Assembly: GCA_903838565.1 (NCBI GenBank)
Contig: CAILZB010000007.1
Location: 41,418-105,417, forward strand
DNA length: 64,000 nucleotides
Direction: 5' to 3'
Source of the DNA: an uncultured beta proteobacterium
GTDB lineage: Bacteria; Pseudomonadota; Gammaproteobacteria; Burkholderiales; Burkholderiaceae_C
The position numbers were made by a program, and so were the translations under genes. The notes below the pieces were generated by a model. That model did not search any database. It saw only the letters and a program-made list of their open reading frames with translations, and was not told where the DNA came from. Position 1 is the first letter of the stretch. Each line of letters begins with the position of its first letter. Positions 36,207 to 45,961 of the stretch are shown here, piece by piece.

Positions 36207-38600
36207 ATGTCTGCACGCTTTAGTCCGACCGCCCTGGTCGTTGCCTTTGAGAATCTGAGAATGTCCGACGTCGAGGTGGTTGGCGGCAAGAACGCCAGCC
36301 TCGGCGAGATGATTTCCCAGCTACCGCAGGGGGTTCGTGTCCCCACCGGCTTTGCCACCACGGCCCACGCCTTTCGCGAGTTCCTGAAATTTCAGGGGCT
36401 GGACGACAGGATCAACGCCAAGCTCAACGCGCTCGATACCGAAGACGTGCGCTCGCTGGCACAGGTGGGCGCCGAGATCCGTGCCATGGTCGAGGCTCAG
36501 CCATTCCCGGCTGAGCTGGACGCCGCCATCCACGAGGCCTTTGCCACCCTGACCGCGGGCAATGCAACGCCGTCGTTTGCCGTGCGTTCGTCTGCGACTG
36601 CAGAGGACTTGCCCGACGCCTCGTTTGCCGGCCAGCAGGAAACCTTCCTCAACGTGATCGGCATCGAAGAGGTGCTGCACAAGATGAAGGAGGTGTTTGC
36701 CTCGCTGTACAACGACCGCGCCATTTCCTACCGCGTGCACAAGGGTTTCGCCCACGCCGACGTGGCGCTGAGTGCGGGCGTGCAGCGCATGGTGCGCTCC
36801 GACATTGGGGCCGCCGGAGTGATGTTCACGATGGACACCGAGTCCGGCTTTGACGATGTGGTGTTCATCACGTCCAGCTATGGGCTGGGCGAGACCGTGG
36901 TCCAGGGCGCGGTGAATCCGGACGAGTTCTACGTGCACAAACCCATGCTGCGCGCCGGCAAGCGCGCCGTGATCCGGCGCAATCTGGGCTCCAAGATGAT
37001 CCAGATGGCGTTCACGACCGCGCAGGAAAAAGCGGTTGGCGGCAAGCTGGTCAAGACCATCGATGTGCCCACCGAGCAGCGCAACCGCTATTCGCTCACC
37101 GACGCCGACGTCGAGCAGCTGGCGCGCTACGCGCTGGTGATCGAGCAGCACTACGGCCGCGCGATGGACATCGAGTGGGGCAAGGACGGCCTCGACGGCC
37201 TGCTCTACATCCTGCAGGCGCGACCCGAGACCGTGAAGAGCCAGGCCCAGGGCCAGTCCGAGATGCGCTATGCGCTCAAGGGCAAGGGAACCGTGCTGGC
37301 TCATGGTCGCGCCATCGGCCAGAAAATCGGCACCGGCCCGGTGCGGCTGGTGCACAACATCAGCGAAATGGACAAGGTTCAGCCCGGCGATGTGCTGGTG
37401 ACCGACATGACCGACCCCAACTGGGAGCCGGTGATGAAGCGGGCCTCGGCGATCGTGACCAACCGGGGCGGGCGCACCTGCCACGCCGCGATCATCGCGC
37501 GTGAGTTGGGCATTCCGGCTGTGGTGGGTTGCGGCGACGCCACCGAGCAGCTCAGCGAAGGCACCCTGGTGACCGTGAGTTGCGCGCAGGGCGACACCGG
37601 CTTCATCTACGACGGTCTGCTCGAGACCGAGGTGACCGAGGTCGAGCGCGGCGCCATGCCGGAGATCAAGACCAAGATCACGATGAACATCGGCAACCCG
37701 CAAATGGCGTTTGACTTCTGCCAGTTGCCCAACGCCGGCGTGGGCCTGGCGCGGCTGGAGTTCATCATCAACAACAACATCGGCGTGCACCCCAAGGCGA
37801 TCCTGGACTACCCGAACGTCGATGCGGACCTGAAGAAGGCGGTGGAATCCGTGGCCCGCGGCCACGCCTCGCCGCGCGCCTTCTACGTGGACAAGGTGGC
37901 CGAAGGCGTGGCCACGATCGCAGCGGCGTTCTGGCCGAAACCGGTGATCGTGCGCCTGAGCGACTTCAAGTCGAACGAATACCGCAAGCTCATCGGCGGC
38001 TCGCGCTACGAACCCGACGAAGAGAACCCCATGCTGGGTTTTCGCGGCGCCGCGCGCTATGTCAGCGAGGACTTCCGCGAGGCCTTTGCCATGGAGTGCG
38101 AGGCGCTCAAGCGCGTGCGCAACGAGATGGGCCTGACGAATGTGCAGGTGATGGTGCCGTTTGTGCGCACGCTGGGACAGGCGCGCCGCGTCACGGAGTT
38201 GCTCGCCGAGCAGGGCCTCAAGCGCGGCGTGGACGATCTCAAAGTCATCATGATGTGCGAAGTGCCGAGCAACGCCATTCTGGCGGACGAGTTTCTCGAA
38301 TTCTTTGACGGCTTCTCCATCGGCTCCAACGACCTGACCCAGCTCACGCTGGGGCTGGACCGCGACTCCGGCATGGAGTTGCTCGCGGCGGATTTCGACG
38401 AGCGCGACCCGGCCGTGAAGGCGCTGCTAACGCTAGCGATCTCGGCCTGCCGGCGCCAGGGCAAGTACGTGGGCATCTGCGGCCAGGGTCCCAGCGACCA
38501 TCCGGACTTTGCGCGCTGGCTGGTGGAACAGGGGATCGAATCCATTTCCCTCAACCCTGACTCGGTGATCGGCACCTGGAAGATGCTTGCCGCCGGTTAG
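36207..38600 (+). CDS. ppsA: Phosphoenolpyruvate synthase
   Basis: A 797-residue enzyme converting pyruvate and ATP to PEP, AMP and phosphate. The N-terminal ATP-grasp domain includes [12 protein letters not shown] (~25-36) and [21 protein letters not shown] (~128-148). The phosphohistidine swivel domain has [17 protein letters not shown] with His426. The C-terminal PEP/pyruvate barrel ends with [14 protein letters not shown] and [14 protein letters not shown] at ~36196 precedes the ATG. It drives gluconeogenesis from pyruvate or lactate; acs, fumA and the methylmalonyl mutase in this window are functionally neighbouring carbon genes. Confidence 0.97.
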   Translation: MSARFSPTALVVAFENLRMSDVEVVGGKNASLGEMISQLPQGVRVPTGFATTAHAFREFLKFQGLDDRINAKLNALDTEDVRSLAQVGAEIRAMVEAQPFPAELDAAIHEAFATLTAGNATPSFAVRSSATAEDLPDASFAGQQETFLNVIGIEEVLHKMKEVFASLYNDRAISYRVHKGFAHADVALSAGVQRMVRSDIGAAGVMFTMDTESGFDDVVFITSSYGLGETVVQGAVNPDEFYVHKPMLRAGKRAVIRRNLGSKMIQMAFTTAQEKAVGGKLVKTIDVPTEQRNRYSLTDADVEQLARYALVIEQHYGRAMDIEWGKDGLDGLLYILQARPETVKSQAQGQSEMRYALKGKGTVLAHGRAIGQKIGTGPVRLVHNISEMDKVQPGDVLVTDMTDPNWEPVMKRASAIVTNRGGRTCHAAIIARELGIPAVVGCGDATEQLSEGTLVTVSCAQGDTGFIYDGLLETEVTEVERGAMPEIKTKITMNIGNPQMAFDFCQLPNAGVGLARLEFIINNNIGVHPKAILDYPNVDADLKKAVESVARGHASPRAFYVDKVAEGVATIAAAFWPKPVIVRLSDFKSNEYRKLIGGSRYEPDEENPMLGFRGAARYVSEDFREAFAMECEALKRVRNEMGLTNVQVMVPFVRTLGQARRVTELLAEQGLKRGVDDLKVIMMCEVPSNAILADEFLEFFDGFSIGSNDLTQLTLGLDRDSGMELLAADFDERDPAVKALLTLAISACRRQGKYVGICGQGPSDHPDFARWLVEQGIESISLNPDSVIGTWKMLAAG

Positions 38601-38645
38601 GAAAACCCTAGCCGGTTGAAGCGGGGTCGCTGGCATGATAGGGAC

Positions 38646-40973
38646 ATGCAGGATTCCGCACTGTCACCCCTGAAAACGCCGGCCCGGGCGCGTCCTTTCC
38701 CGTTGCGGGTGACGCTGTTGGCGCTTTGGTTCTTGGCGTCGTTCGGCTTCGTTTTCTTTGCCCGTGATCTGCAGATGTCGGTAGCCGGTTGGCCGCTGAG
38801 CTTCTGGTTTTCGGCACAGGGCGGTGTGCTGCTGTTTGTCGGCATCGTCGCCGGGTACGCCTGGGTGAGAAACCGTCGCGGTGACACGGACACGCCTGCC
38901 TACGAGGTGCAGCAGTACGGACGCTACAAACGGCGCCTGCACCGCTGGTTTGGTCTCTACATCCTGGGCCTGGCGGTTTTTCTGGCGCTGCTCTTCTGGG
39001 CCGAGCGGGCCGGCCTGTCCAAGACCTGGATGGGGGCGATCTTCCTGTTCAGCACCATCGGCCTCTATGCCGTGATCGGCATCTACAACCGCACCTCCGA
39101 TCCGGACGAGTACTACGTTGCGGGTCGGCGCATTCCTGCCATGTACAACGGCATGGCGACTGCCGCCGACTGGATGAGTGCGGCGTCGTTCATCAGCCTG
39201 GCCGGAGGCCTTTATCTCCAGGGATTTTCGGGAACGGACGAACAGCCCGGCGGCCTGGCCTACGTGCTCGGGTGGACCGGTGGGTTTTGCCTGGTCGCAC
39301 TGCTGATTGCGCCGCATTTGCGCAAGATGGGGCTGTACACGGTACCGGACTTTTTTGGCGAGCGCTTCGGCGGGCGCTGGCCAAGGCGCATTGCGGCAGT
39401 GGCCGCGGTGCTTTGTTCTTTTACCTACGTTGTGGCGCAGATCTATGGCGTGGGCCTGATCACTGCGCGACTCACGGGCGTGCAGTTTGAAATTGGCATT
39501 TTGCTGGGGCTGGGCGGCGTCTTGCTTTGTTCATTCCTGGGCGGCATGCGTGCCGTGACCTGGACCCAGGTGGCGCAGTACGTGATCGTGATGCTGGCTT
39601 TCCTGATCCCGGTCTCGTGGCTCGCCTACAAGCAGTTGGGAAACCCCTTGGCGCCGCTGGTGTACGGCCAGCAGCTGGAGAAGATCACCGCGATGGAGCG
39701 CGCGCTGCAGAATTCAAAGGCCGAGCGCCAGGTCACGGAGGAATACGCGCACCGGGCCAGCGAGTACGAACGCAAGCTGCTCAACATCGAGGTCTCGCTC
39801 GCCGCGGAGCGTAAGGCGGCGCAGGAAAACTTGCGCAAGCTGAATACGCAACGGGCCGATGCGTCGGTGGTGTTCGCTGCCAGCCGCGAATTGGCGTCGA
39901 TACCGAAGGACGTGGCCGGGGCGCGCGAGCAATGGACCCGCGCCATGCACGAGAATCAGGAGCGATCGCGGGCACTGGGTGGCATGCCCTCGCACGTACA
40001 GCCCTTTGCCGGCGACCCGGCTGGAACGCCGCAACAGCAGCATGCGTTCGAGAGTTCACGGCGAAATTTTTTGGCGCTGATGTTCTGCCTGATGGTCGGA
40101 ACGGCGGGCTTGCCGCATCTGCTGACGCGCTTCTACACCACCCCGACCGTGGCCGAGACGCGCACTTCCGCCGCTTGGTCGCTGTTCTTCATCGCACTGC
40201 TGTATCTGGCAGCGCCTGCGCTGGCGGTGCTGGTGAAATTCGAGGTGATGAGCCACCTGGTGGGACAGGATTACTCGCATTTGCCGGCCTGGATGGCGCA
40301 GTGGACCAAGGTCGACCCCGGCCTGCTGTCGGTGAGCGACGTGAATGGCGACCACATCCTGCAGTTTGCCGAACTCAAGCTGGGTGCCGATATCGTGATG
40401 CTGGTGAGCCCCGAGTTGGGCGGCATGCCCTATATCGTGTCGGGCCTGGTCGCCGCCGGGGGCTTGGCCGCAGCGCTGTCTACGGCCGACGGGTTGTTGC
40501 TGACGATCGGCAATGCGCTCGCGCATGACCTCTATTTCCGCGGCGGGAACAACCGCTTCAGCGCGATGCAGCGCGTGATGCTGTCCAAATTTGCCTTGCT
40601 CGTGGTCGCCCTGTCGGCCGCCTACGCTGCCGCACAGAAGCCCGCGGACATCCTCTATCTGGTGTCATCGTCGTTTTCGATGGCCGCGTCCGCCTTCGTT
40701 CCGGTGATGGTGCTTGGCATCTTCTGGGCCCGCACCACGCGCGCCGGCGCCGTTTGCGGAATGCTGGCGGGTCTGGGGGTCGCGGTGTATTACATGTTCA
40801 TCAACTCGCCCTCGGTTCGAACTGCGCTGGAATTAACGGGGGATGGCCTGTGGCTTGACATCCAGCCGATTTCCGCCGGTGTCTTTGGCGTTCCAGCGGG
40901 CGTGATCGTGGCCGTTCTGGTCAGCCTGTTGTCGCGCCCCGAGCACTCGTGGCGTGCTGACGGCCTGTCCTGA
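38646..40973 (+). CDS. Sodium:solute symporter with fused DUF4212-like small subunit
   Basis: The 775-residue protein has an N-terminal two-helix DUF4212-like segment (residues ~17-85, LLALWFLASFGFVFFARDL and SFWFSAQGGVLLFV), then a full SSS-family symporter core. SSS hallmarks include DPDEYYVAGRRIPAMYNGMATAADWMSAASFI (~145-175). Between helices (~335-455) is a long charged coiled-coil insertion (ITAMERALQNSKAER region). The C-terminal helices include LAAALSTADGLLLTI. DUF4212 and SSS subunits are usually two separate genes in this subfamily; here they are one. Acetate or other short monocarboxylates are plausible substrates. It follows ppsA closely. Confidence 0.85.
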   Translation: MQDSALSPLKTPARARPFPLRVTLLALWFLASFGFVFFARDLQMSVAGWPLSFWFSAQGGVLLFVGIVAGYAWVRNRRGDTDTPAYEVQQYGRYKRRLHRWFGLYILGLAVFLALLFWAERAGLSKTWMGAIFLFSTIGLYAVIGIYNRTSDPDEYYVAGRRIPAMYNGMATAADWMSAASFISLAGGLYLQGFSGTDEQPGGLAYVLGWTGGFCLVALLIAPHLRKMGLYTVPDFFGERFGGRWPRRIAAVAAVLCSFTYVVAQIYGVGLITARLTGVQFEIGILLGLGGVLLCSFLGGMRAVTWTQVAQYVIVMLAFLIPVSWLAYKQLGNPLAPLVYGQQLEKITAMERALQNSKAERQVTEEYAHRASEYERKLLNIEVSLAAERKAAQENLRKLNTQRADASVVFAASRELASIPKDVAGAREQWTRAMHENQERSRALGGMPSHVQPFAGDPAGTPQQQHAFESSRRNFLALMFCLMVGTAGLPHLLTRFYTTPTVAETRTSAAWSLFFIALLYLAAPALAVLVKFEVMSHLVGQDYSHLPAWMAQWTKVDPGLLSVSDVNGDHILQFAELKLGADIVMLVSPELGGMPYIVSGLVAAGGLAAALSTADGLLLTIGNALAHDLYFRGGNNRFSAMQRVMLSKFALLVVALSAAYAAAQKPADILYLVSSSFSMAASAFVPVMVLGIFWARTTRAGAVCGMLAGLGVAVYYMFINSPSVRTALELTGDGLWLDIQPISAGVFGVPAGVIVAVLVSLLSRPEHSWRADGLS

Positions 40974-40991
40974 ACGGTGGACAAATCAGGC

Positions 40992-40997
40992 TATACT
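40992..40997 (+). promoter_or_regulatory. Putative -10 box (TATACT) for tRNA-Lys
   Basis: A close match to TATAAT lies 45 bases before the tRNA in the short gap after the symporter gene. No good -35 box is visible at the right distance, so the promoter call is tentative. Confidence 0.4.
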
Positions 40998-41042
40998 CCA
41001 AGGCTGCGCTGAAGACCTGCAAGTCGGCAGTGGTTGCACCGG

Positions 41043-41118
41043 GGGACGTTAGCTCAGTTGGTAGAGCAGCGGACTTTTAATCCGTTTGTCGTGGGTTCGA
41101 CCCCCGCACGTCCCACCA
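41043..41118 (+). tRNA. tRNA-Lys (anticodon UUU)
   Basis: A 76-base cloverleaf. The acceptor stem GGGACGT pairs with ACGTCCC and ends in an encoded CCA. The D arm contains AGCTCAGTTGGTAGAGC, the anticodon loop is CTTTTAA with TTT at 41076-41078, and the T arm has the GGTTCGACCCC block. It is followed by a strong terminator. Confidence 0.97.
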
Positions 41119-41139
41119 AATTTCTGCATTTTGATTTGG

Positions 41140-41165
41140 AAAAGCCGACCTCGCGTCGGCTTTTT
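41140..41165 (+). terminator. Rho-independent terminator of tRNA-Lys
   Basis: A 10-bp stem (41140-41149 with 41155-41164, loop of five) overlaps the T-run, which ends at 41165, 22 bases after the tRNA. It separates the tRNA from the mshI-N block. The next ~200 bases up to mshI hold no gene I can support. Confidence 0.92.
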
Positions 41166-41369
41166 GCATGGGGTTTTCCGGATTCTTTTGACGCCGCGCT
41201 ATGGTAGGCTCAAGCCTGTCCGAATTCTGATTGGCAATGTATTGCGCGGCACTGCGGTGCGCCTCATTGTTGTGGCAAATGATCAAGAATTCCTAACCCA
41301 ATTGCCTTCAAGGATGACCGGATTGCCGAATTACATGCTTGCGAATTGTTTACGGGGCCGCGACTGAAG

Positions 41370-42416
41370 ATGCGCTGGCCCTGGACTTCATCGGCAAAGA
41401 AGGATTCCCTGGTGGTTTCCTGGACCGGCGCGACGTTTTCCTACGTTCAGGCAAGCCGAGGCGCCGACGGCGGGCACCAGGTCAGCCGTTTCGGCGTTGA
41501 ACATCGGGGCACAGATTCGCCTGCTGAATTTCTCCACCGGATTCAGGCGCTGGGGCTGGGCAGCGCGGGCCTGCAGGTGGTGTTGCGGCCTGAGCAATAC
41601 CAGCTTCTGCAAATCGAAGCGCCTCAGGTGCCCCCGGACGAAATCCGTTCCGCCGCGCGCTGGAAGATCAGGGACCTTGTCAACACCCATGTGGACGACC
41701 TGACGCTGGATGTGATGCGCGTGGGTGATGATCGCGTTCGGGCAACGGGCCAGCTGTTTGTGGTTGTGACACTCAACACCCTGGTGCGCGAGCTGCTGGA
41801 GCTGGGCGAGAGTCTGCAATGCCCGGTCCAGGTGATCGACGTGCACGATACGGCTCAGCGCAATCTTCAAAGCCTGTTGGCGCGCAACGAGGGGATGCTC
41901 GAGCGGGCGACCGCGGCGCTGGTGATCGTGAGCAGCGATCTGGCGATTCTGACGATCTGTGCCCATGAGGAGCTGTTTTATTCCCGCCGGATTGAATTGG
42001 GCCACGGCTTTGTCGAGAGTCGCTGGCTGGGCAGTGCGGTCGCTGATGCTCCCGGTGCCGATGCCTTTTCGGCGGTGCCGGAATACGTGCCCGAGTACGT
42101 CCCTGGTGGCGGCTCGTATGCGACGTCGGGATCAGGCGCCTCTGCGTCGGCCGGCGGCGAGGGCGCACAGCGCTTTGTGCTGGAGGTTCAGAGGTCGCTG
42201 GACGTGTGGGAGCGGACCTGGTCCACGGTCCCGCTGGAGGGCGTGAAAGTCTTTGCCGGTGAACGCTCGCAGGAGCTGGCTCAGTGGTTGGGTCAGGAGC
42301 TCGGGCTGCAGGTGGCGGCGATGGACATCGACCCCTATTTCCCCGGGTTCGTCGGCGGGTCGGAGGCGGAGCGCAGTCTTTGCTGGCCTTTGCTGGGTGC
42401 CTTGCTGCGCAGTTGA
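41370..42416 (+). CDS. mshI: MSHA biogenesis protein MshI (PilM-like)
   Basis: A 348-residue cytoplasmic protein of the PilM/MshI type (actin-like fold). It begins KDSLVVSWTGATFSYVQASR and contains RPEQYQLLQIEAPQVPPDEIRSAARWKIRDLV (~80-111), a characteristic MshI block. A Gly/Ser/Ala-rich loop (~230-265) interrupts the middle. MshI with the next two proteins forms the inner-membrane alignment complex. I chose the ATG at 41370; the upstream TTG would only add residues. It opens a run of tightly spaced genes, mshI to mshN. Confidence 0.85.
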   Translation: MRWPWTSSAKKDSLVVSWTGATFSYVQASRGADGGHQVSRFGVEHRGTDSPAEFLHRIQALGLGSAGLQVVLRPEQYQLLQIEAPQVPPDEIRSAARWKIRDLVNTHVDDLTLDVMRVGDDRVRATGQLFVVVTLNTLVRELLELGESLQCPVQVIDVHDTAQRNLQSLLARNEGMLERATAALVIVSSDLAILTICAHEELFYSRRIELGHGFVESRWLGSAVADAPGADAFSAVPEYVPEYVPGGGSYATSGSGASASAGGEGAQRFVLEVQRSLDVWERTWSTVPLEGVKVFAGERSQELAQWLGQELGLQVAAMDIDPYFPGFVGGSEAERSLCWPLLGALLRS

Positions 42417-42422
42417 ACCACC

Positions 42423-43055
42423 ATGCCGCAACAAATCAACCTTTTTACGCCGATTCTGCTGACGCAGAAGCGGTATTTCTCCAGCCGCTCGATGACGTTG
42501 GCGCTGCTGGCTTTCCTGGTGTTGGGCGGGTCCCTGTGTGCGTTCAGCGTGTGGAGCCTGAACGTTTCAAGTGAGGCGCTCAAGCGCGAATTGACGGCAC
42601 GAACTTCGGAGCGTGAGTCGCTTCAGACGGCGCTCAAGGCGCGCGCCGCGATGTCGCCCGCGAGCGTCGACGCCGTGCTCAAGGATCTCAAGCTCAGCGA
42701 AGCCGAATTGCAGCAGCGTCAAGCCTTGCTGGATGACCTGCGCCGCGGTCTGGTGCCGCTCGGCGGTGGGCATGCAGCCCGCATGCAGCTGGTGGCACAG
42801 ACGATTCCTTCGACGGTCTGGATCACCGAGATTCTTGCTGACGAGAGGCAACTGGAGGTGCACGGGTTCACGACCCAGCCTTCCACCTTGAACGAATGGC
42901 TGGCGCGCCTGGGGCAGAGCCCCTTGCTGGTCGGGCAGACGCTGTCGGCGGTGAAGGTTGAACAGTCGCGCCTGGACGGCGCCACCGTGTGGGCGTTCTC
43001 GCTGTTGAGCGCAATCAACGGTCCGGCCAAACCGGCATCGGGGGCACGCCCATGA
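42423..43055 (+). CDS. PilN-domain pilus assembly protein (MshI2-like)
   Basis: A 210-residue bitopic protein: a short cytoplasmic N terminus containing INLFTPILL (the PilN motif that docks on PilM/MshI), one membrane helix (~24-45), a coiled coil (~50-100) and a ferredoxin-like periplasmic domain (VWITEILADERQLEVHGFTTQPSTL). In Vibrio this product is split from MshI as MshI2. It is 6 bases after mshI and overlaps mshJ by 4. Confidence 0.82.
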   Translation: MPQQINLFTPILLTQKRYFSSRSMTLALLAFLVLGGSLCAFSVWSLNVSSEALKRELTARTSERESLQTALKARAAMSPASVDAVLKDLKLSEAELQQRQALLDDLRRGLVPLGGGHAARMQLVAQTIPSTVWITEILADERQLEVHGFTTQPSTLNEWLARLGQSPLLVGQTLSAVKVEQSRLDGATVWAFSLLSAINGPAKPASGARP

Positions 43056-43705
43056 ACGAAGCCTGGAAGCGACTGGACAAGCGGATCGACGCTCTCGCCT
43101 TGCGCGAGCGCTTGTTGCTGTTGTTCTCGATCATGGCTTGTTGCCTGGCGATTGCCGACACGGTCTGGCTTTCTCCGGCGCAGGGTGCCCAAAAGAAACT
43201 GGCGGCAGCGGTTGCGCGTGAGAACGCGGATCTGGAAACTCTGCGAACCCAGTTGCGCACCAGCGCCCAGTCCACGCCGGGGGGCGATCAGGCACTGGCG
43301 GCGCGCGAACAGATCGCCAGGACGAGAGATCTCATCGAGCAGGTCAACGCGGAAATCGTGGCGTCCAGCGCCCAGACCGATCAGGCCAACAGCTTGCCCA
43401 AGGTGCTGGTGCCATTCTTGCGGCGGCACGAAGGGCTGACGCTGGTTCGCACGGCCACGCTGGGCGGCGATGCCTTTGGCCTCAAGCCGGCGCCGGCGCC
43501 GACCGCAGCCGGCGCGACCGGGGCCACGGTCCGGCGCCAGGGACTGGAGTTGACCGTGTCCGGCCCCTACCTGGAGTTGATGAAGTATGTTCGAACACTG
43601 GAGCAGGCGTTGCCCACGCTGCGCTGGGGCAGCATGAAGCTCAGCAGTGAAAAGCTGCCACCGCAGTTGACGCTTCAGGTGTTCGTGGTCGGAGTGCAGC
43701 CATGA
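43052..43705 (+). CDS. mshJ: MSHA biogenesis protein MshJ (PilO-like)
   Basis: The 217-residue protein has an N-terminal charged segment (LDKRIDALALRERLLLL, ~8-24), one membrane helix (~20-42), a coiled coil (~45-110) and a C-terminal domain ending VSGPYLELMKYVRTLEQALPTLRWGSMKL, a MshJ block. PilO-type proteins pair with PilN-type ones in the periplasm. Its ATG overlaps the previous stop (ATGA) and its stop overlaps mshK, indicating coupling. Confidence 0.85.
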   Translation: MNEAWKRLDKRIDALALRERLLLLFSIMACCLAIADTVWLSPAQGAQKKLAAAVARENADLETLRTQLRTSAQSTPGGDQALAAREQIARTRDLIEQVNAEIVASSAQTDQANSLPKVLVPFLRRHEGLTLVRTATLGGDAFGLKPAPAPTAAGATGATVRRQGLELTVSGPYLELMKYVRTLEQALPTLRWGSMKLSSEKLPPQLTLQVFVVGVQP

Positions 43706-44079
43706 TCTCCGGATGGAACGCCGGGATCGGTGGTGCTTTGCGGCTGCTGGCGGCGCTGGGCCTTGTGGCTGGCGCTGCCTTGGGTTGCAACGCATGGGCG
43801 CAGAGCCTGCGCGACCCGACGCTGGCGCCGCCAAGCGTCACCGGTGCGGCGCAACCGAAATCGAATGCGGCTGCAAAGCCCGACAGCCAGGTCCTGTCGG
43901 TGATGGTGGTCGATGGACGTCCCTTCGTCATGGCGGGCTCGCGCCTTTATGCGCCGGGGGACAAGCTGGGTCAGGCGACCGTTGAGCGCATCAGCGAGAC
44001 CCAGATCTGGCTGCGCGAAGGCAAGCAATTGCGCAAAATCGATTTGTATTCGGGCGTGCAACGCCAGCCCACGCGGTGA
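43702..44079 (+). CDS. mshK: MSHA biogenesis protein MshK (PilP-like)
   Basis: A 125-residue exported protein: a signal peptide or anchor (residues ~1-34, ending ACNAWAQ-like) and then SLRDPTLAPP and a small beta domain (VLSVMVVDGRPFVMAGSRLYAPGDKL...ISETQIWLREG) typical of MshK/PilP. It is thought to link the inner-membrane complex to the MshL secretin. It overlaps mshJ by 4 bases and precedes mshL by 28 bases. Confidence 0.8.
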   Translation: MISGWNAGIGGALRLLAALGLVAGAALGCNAWAQSLRDPTLAPPSVTGAAQPKSNAAAKPDSQVLSVMVVDGRPFVMAGSRLYAPGDKLGQATVERISETQIWLREGKQLRKIDLYSGVQRQPTR

Positions 44080-44107
44080 ACCCATCTCAGTTTGTAGGAA
44101 CGATTCA

Positions 44108-45961
44108 ATGCACACAAGACATCATCCGCTAGCGGCCGTGAACACGCTGAAACCGGGAAATGCCATGCCTTCAAGACTTGTCGTTGCGGTTTCAATGGCG
44201 CTGGGAGCGAGCTTCATTTCAGGGTGCGCGGTGAACCGCGCGTCGTCGATGCCTGCGCTGGAAGCGACGCACAGCGAAGCCGTCGCCACGCCCAAGGCGG
44301 TTGCCCCGGCGAGCGTTCCGGCGCGTGTGAGCGAGGCGTTGGCCGAGCCGGTGCTGGCAGCGCCAGTGGCGCCCGAGCCGCGGCTGGATCTGCTGGTGAA
44401 CAATGCCCAGGCGCGTGACGTGTTCCTGGCCATCGTCGCCGACAGTCGCTACAGCATGCTGATGCACCCCGATGTCGCCGGCACGCTGTCGGTGACGCTG
44501 CGCGGTGTGACGGTGCAAGAGGCAATGGAGTCGATTCGCGATGTCTACGGCTACGACTTCAAGATGGAAGGGCGGCGCATCACCGTCTACGCACCCACGC
44601 TGCAGACGCGCATCTTCAGCGTCAACTACCCCAATTCAACACGCCAGGGCAGCAGCGATATCCGGGTTTCGGCAGGACTGGTTGCGAGTTCGGGTGGAAC
44701 GTCCGGCGCCAGCGCAACCCCAGCCGCGGGCGCCCAGGGGGGCAGCACGGCGGCGGGCTCCGGCGCCAACAACGCCTCGCAGCAACCGGAAAGCAGCCGG
44801 GTCTCGACCAACTCGCGCACCGATTTCTGGAGTGAACTCACCGAGGCCATCAGAGGCATGGTCGGCAAGGGCGAGGGGCGCAGCGTATTTGCCAGCCCGC
44901 AGGCGGGCATCATCGCGGTCAAGGCCATGCCTGAGGAACTGCGCCAGGTCGACAAGTTCCTCAAGGCGGCGCGGGTGTCGGTCGAGCGCCAGGTCATGCT
45001 GGAGGCGAAGATTGTCGAGGTGGAATTGCGCGACGGCTATCAAAGCGGCATCGACTGGTCGGGCCTGCGCAACAGCGGCAAGTTCACCGGCGCCATCGGC
45101 AGCACCGGGGGCGGCGCGAACAATGCGCTGGTGAACGGCTCTGTGGCCAATTTGCCCGGCTTCGGCGTGACCTCGGGCACACCGCTGTTGGCTGACAACG
45201 TTGCGCTGCCGACCGCAGGCGCAGGCATGTTCGGTCTGGCGCTGGCCACGACCGGGTTTCAGGCGGTGCTGGGTTTCCTGGAAACCCGTGGCGACGTGCA
45301 GATCCTCTCCAGTCCGCGCATTGCAACCTTGAACAACCAGAAGGCGGTGCTCAAGGTCGGAACCGACGCCTATTTCGTGACCAATGTCTCCAGCGGCACG
45401 GCCAACGCCAGCGGCACCGTGGGCAGTGGCACCTCGCTCACCATGCCGTCGCTGACGCTGACGCCTTTCTTCTCCGGCATCGCGCTGGACGTGACGCCGC
45501 AGATCGACGACGCCAACAACATCACGCTGCACATCCATCCCTCGATCACTGAGGTGACGGAAGTGACCAAGCAGATCAATCTGGGTGCGGCGGGCAATTA
45601 CCAGCTGCCGCTGGCGACCAGCACCGTGAACGAGTCCGACACCATGGTGCGCTTGCTCGACGGCAACATCGTCGCGATCGGCGGCCTGATGCAGCTGGAG
45701 ACCAACCGCAATTCCTCGGGTATGCCAGGAACCACTGACGTTCCGTTTTTCTCCGCGCTGTTGGGTAACCGTGCCAGCACCGCGCGCAAGAAGGAGGTGG
45801 TGGTGCTGATCAAGCCTTCGATCGTGCGCACGGCCCAGGACTGGGAGCAGCAAACCCGCCGTCCGGCGTCCAGTCTGGAGGAGTTGGATACCGTGCGCAG
45901 CCGCGTCATCCGCATGGACGGCGGCTCCAGCACGGAGCGCAAACCGGCTTCGACCCCCTGA
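44108..45961 (+). CDS. mshL: MSHA pilus secretin MshL
   Basis: A 617-residue outer-membrane secretin. ATG at 44108 has TAGGAAC nearby; an in-frame ATG at 44165 (with a GGGAAA site) would give a shorter lipoprotein signal peptide ending in the lipobox ISGC. The periplasmic STN/N domain is ~90-190. A Gly/Ser/Ala-rich linker follows (~200-245). The conserved secretin domain carries VERQVMLEAKIVEVELRDG (~295), then NNQKAVLKVGTDAYFV, VTPQIDDANNITLHIHP (~460) and LLDGNIVAIGGLMQ (~515). The ring forms the channel through which the pilus leaves. It overlaps mshM by one base. Confidence 0.92.
   Translation: MHTRHHPLAAVNTLKPGNAMPSRLVVAVSMALGASFISGCAVNRASSMPALEATHSEAVATPKAVAPASVPARVSEALAEPVLAAPVAPEPRLDLLVNNAQARDVFLAIVADSRYSMLMHPDVAGTLSVTLRGVTVQEAMESIRDVYGYDFKMEGRRITVYAPTLQTRIFSVNYPNSTRQGSSDIRVSAGLVASSGGTSGASATPAAGAQGGSTAAGSGANNASQQPESSRVSTNSRTDFWSELTEAIRGMVGKGEGRSVFASPQAGIIAVKAMPEELRQVDKFLKAARVSVERQVMLEAKIVEVELRDGYQSGIDWSGLRNSGKFTGAIGSTGGGANNALVNGSVANLPGFGVTSGTPLLADNVALPTAGAGMFGLALATTGFQAVLGFLETRGDVQILSSPRIATLNNQKAVLKVGTDAYFVTNVSSGTANASGTVGSGTSLTMPSLTLTPFFSGIALDVTPQIDDANNITLHIHPSITEVTEVTKQINLGAAGNYQLPLATSTVNESDTMVRLLDGNIVAIGGLMQLETNRNSSGMPGTTDVPFFSALLGNRASTARKKEVVVLIKPSIVRTAQDWEQQTRRPASSLEELDTVRSRVIRMDGGSSTERKPASTP

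Noticed and set aside
36321..37865. 514-residue frame opposite ppsA
   Set aside because: Shadow of ppsA. The sense strand has all PEP synthase motifs.
41188..41210. TTGACG and TAGGCT as a promoter for mshI
   Set aside because: Spacer of 11 bases is too short for a normal sigma-70 promoter.
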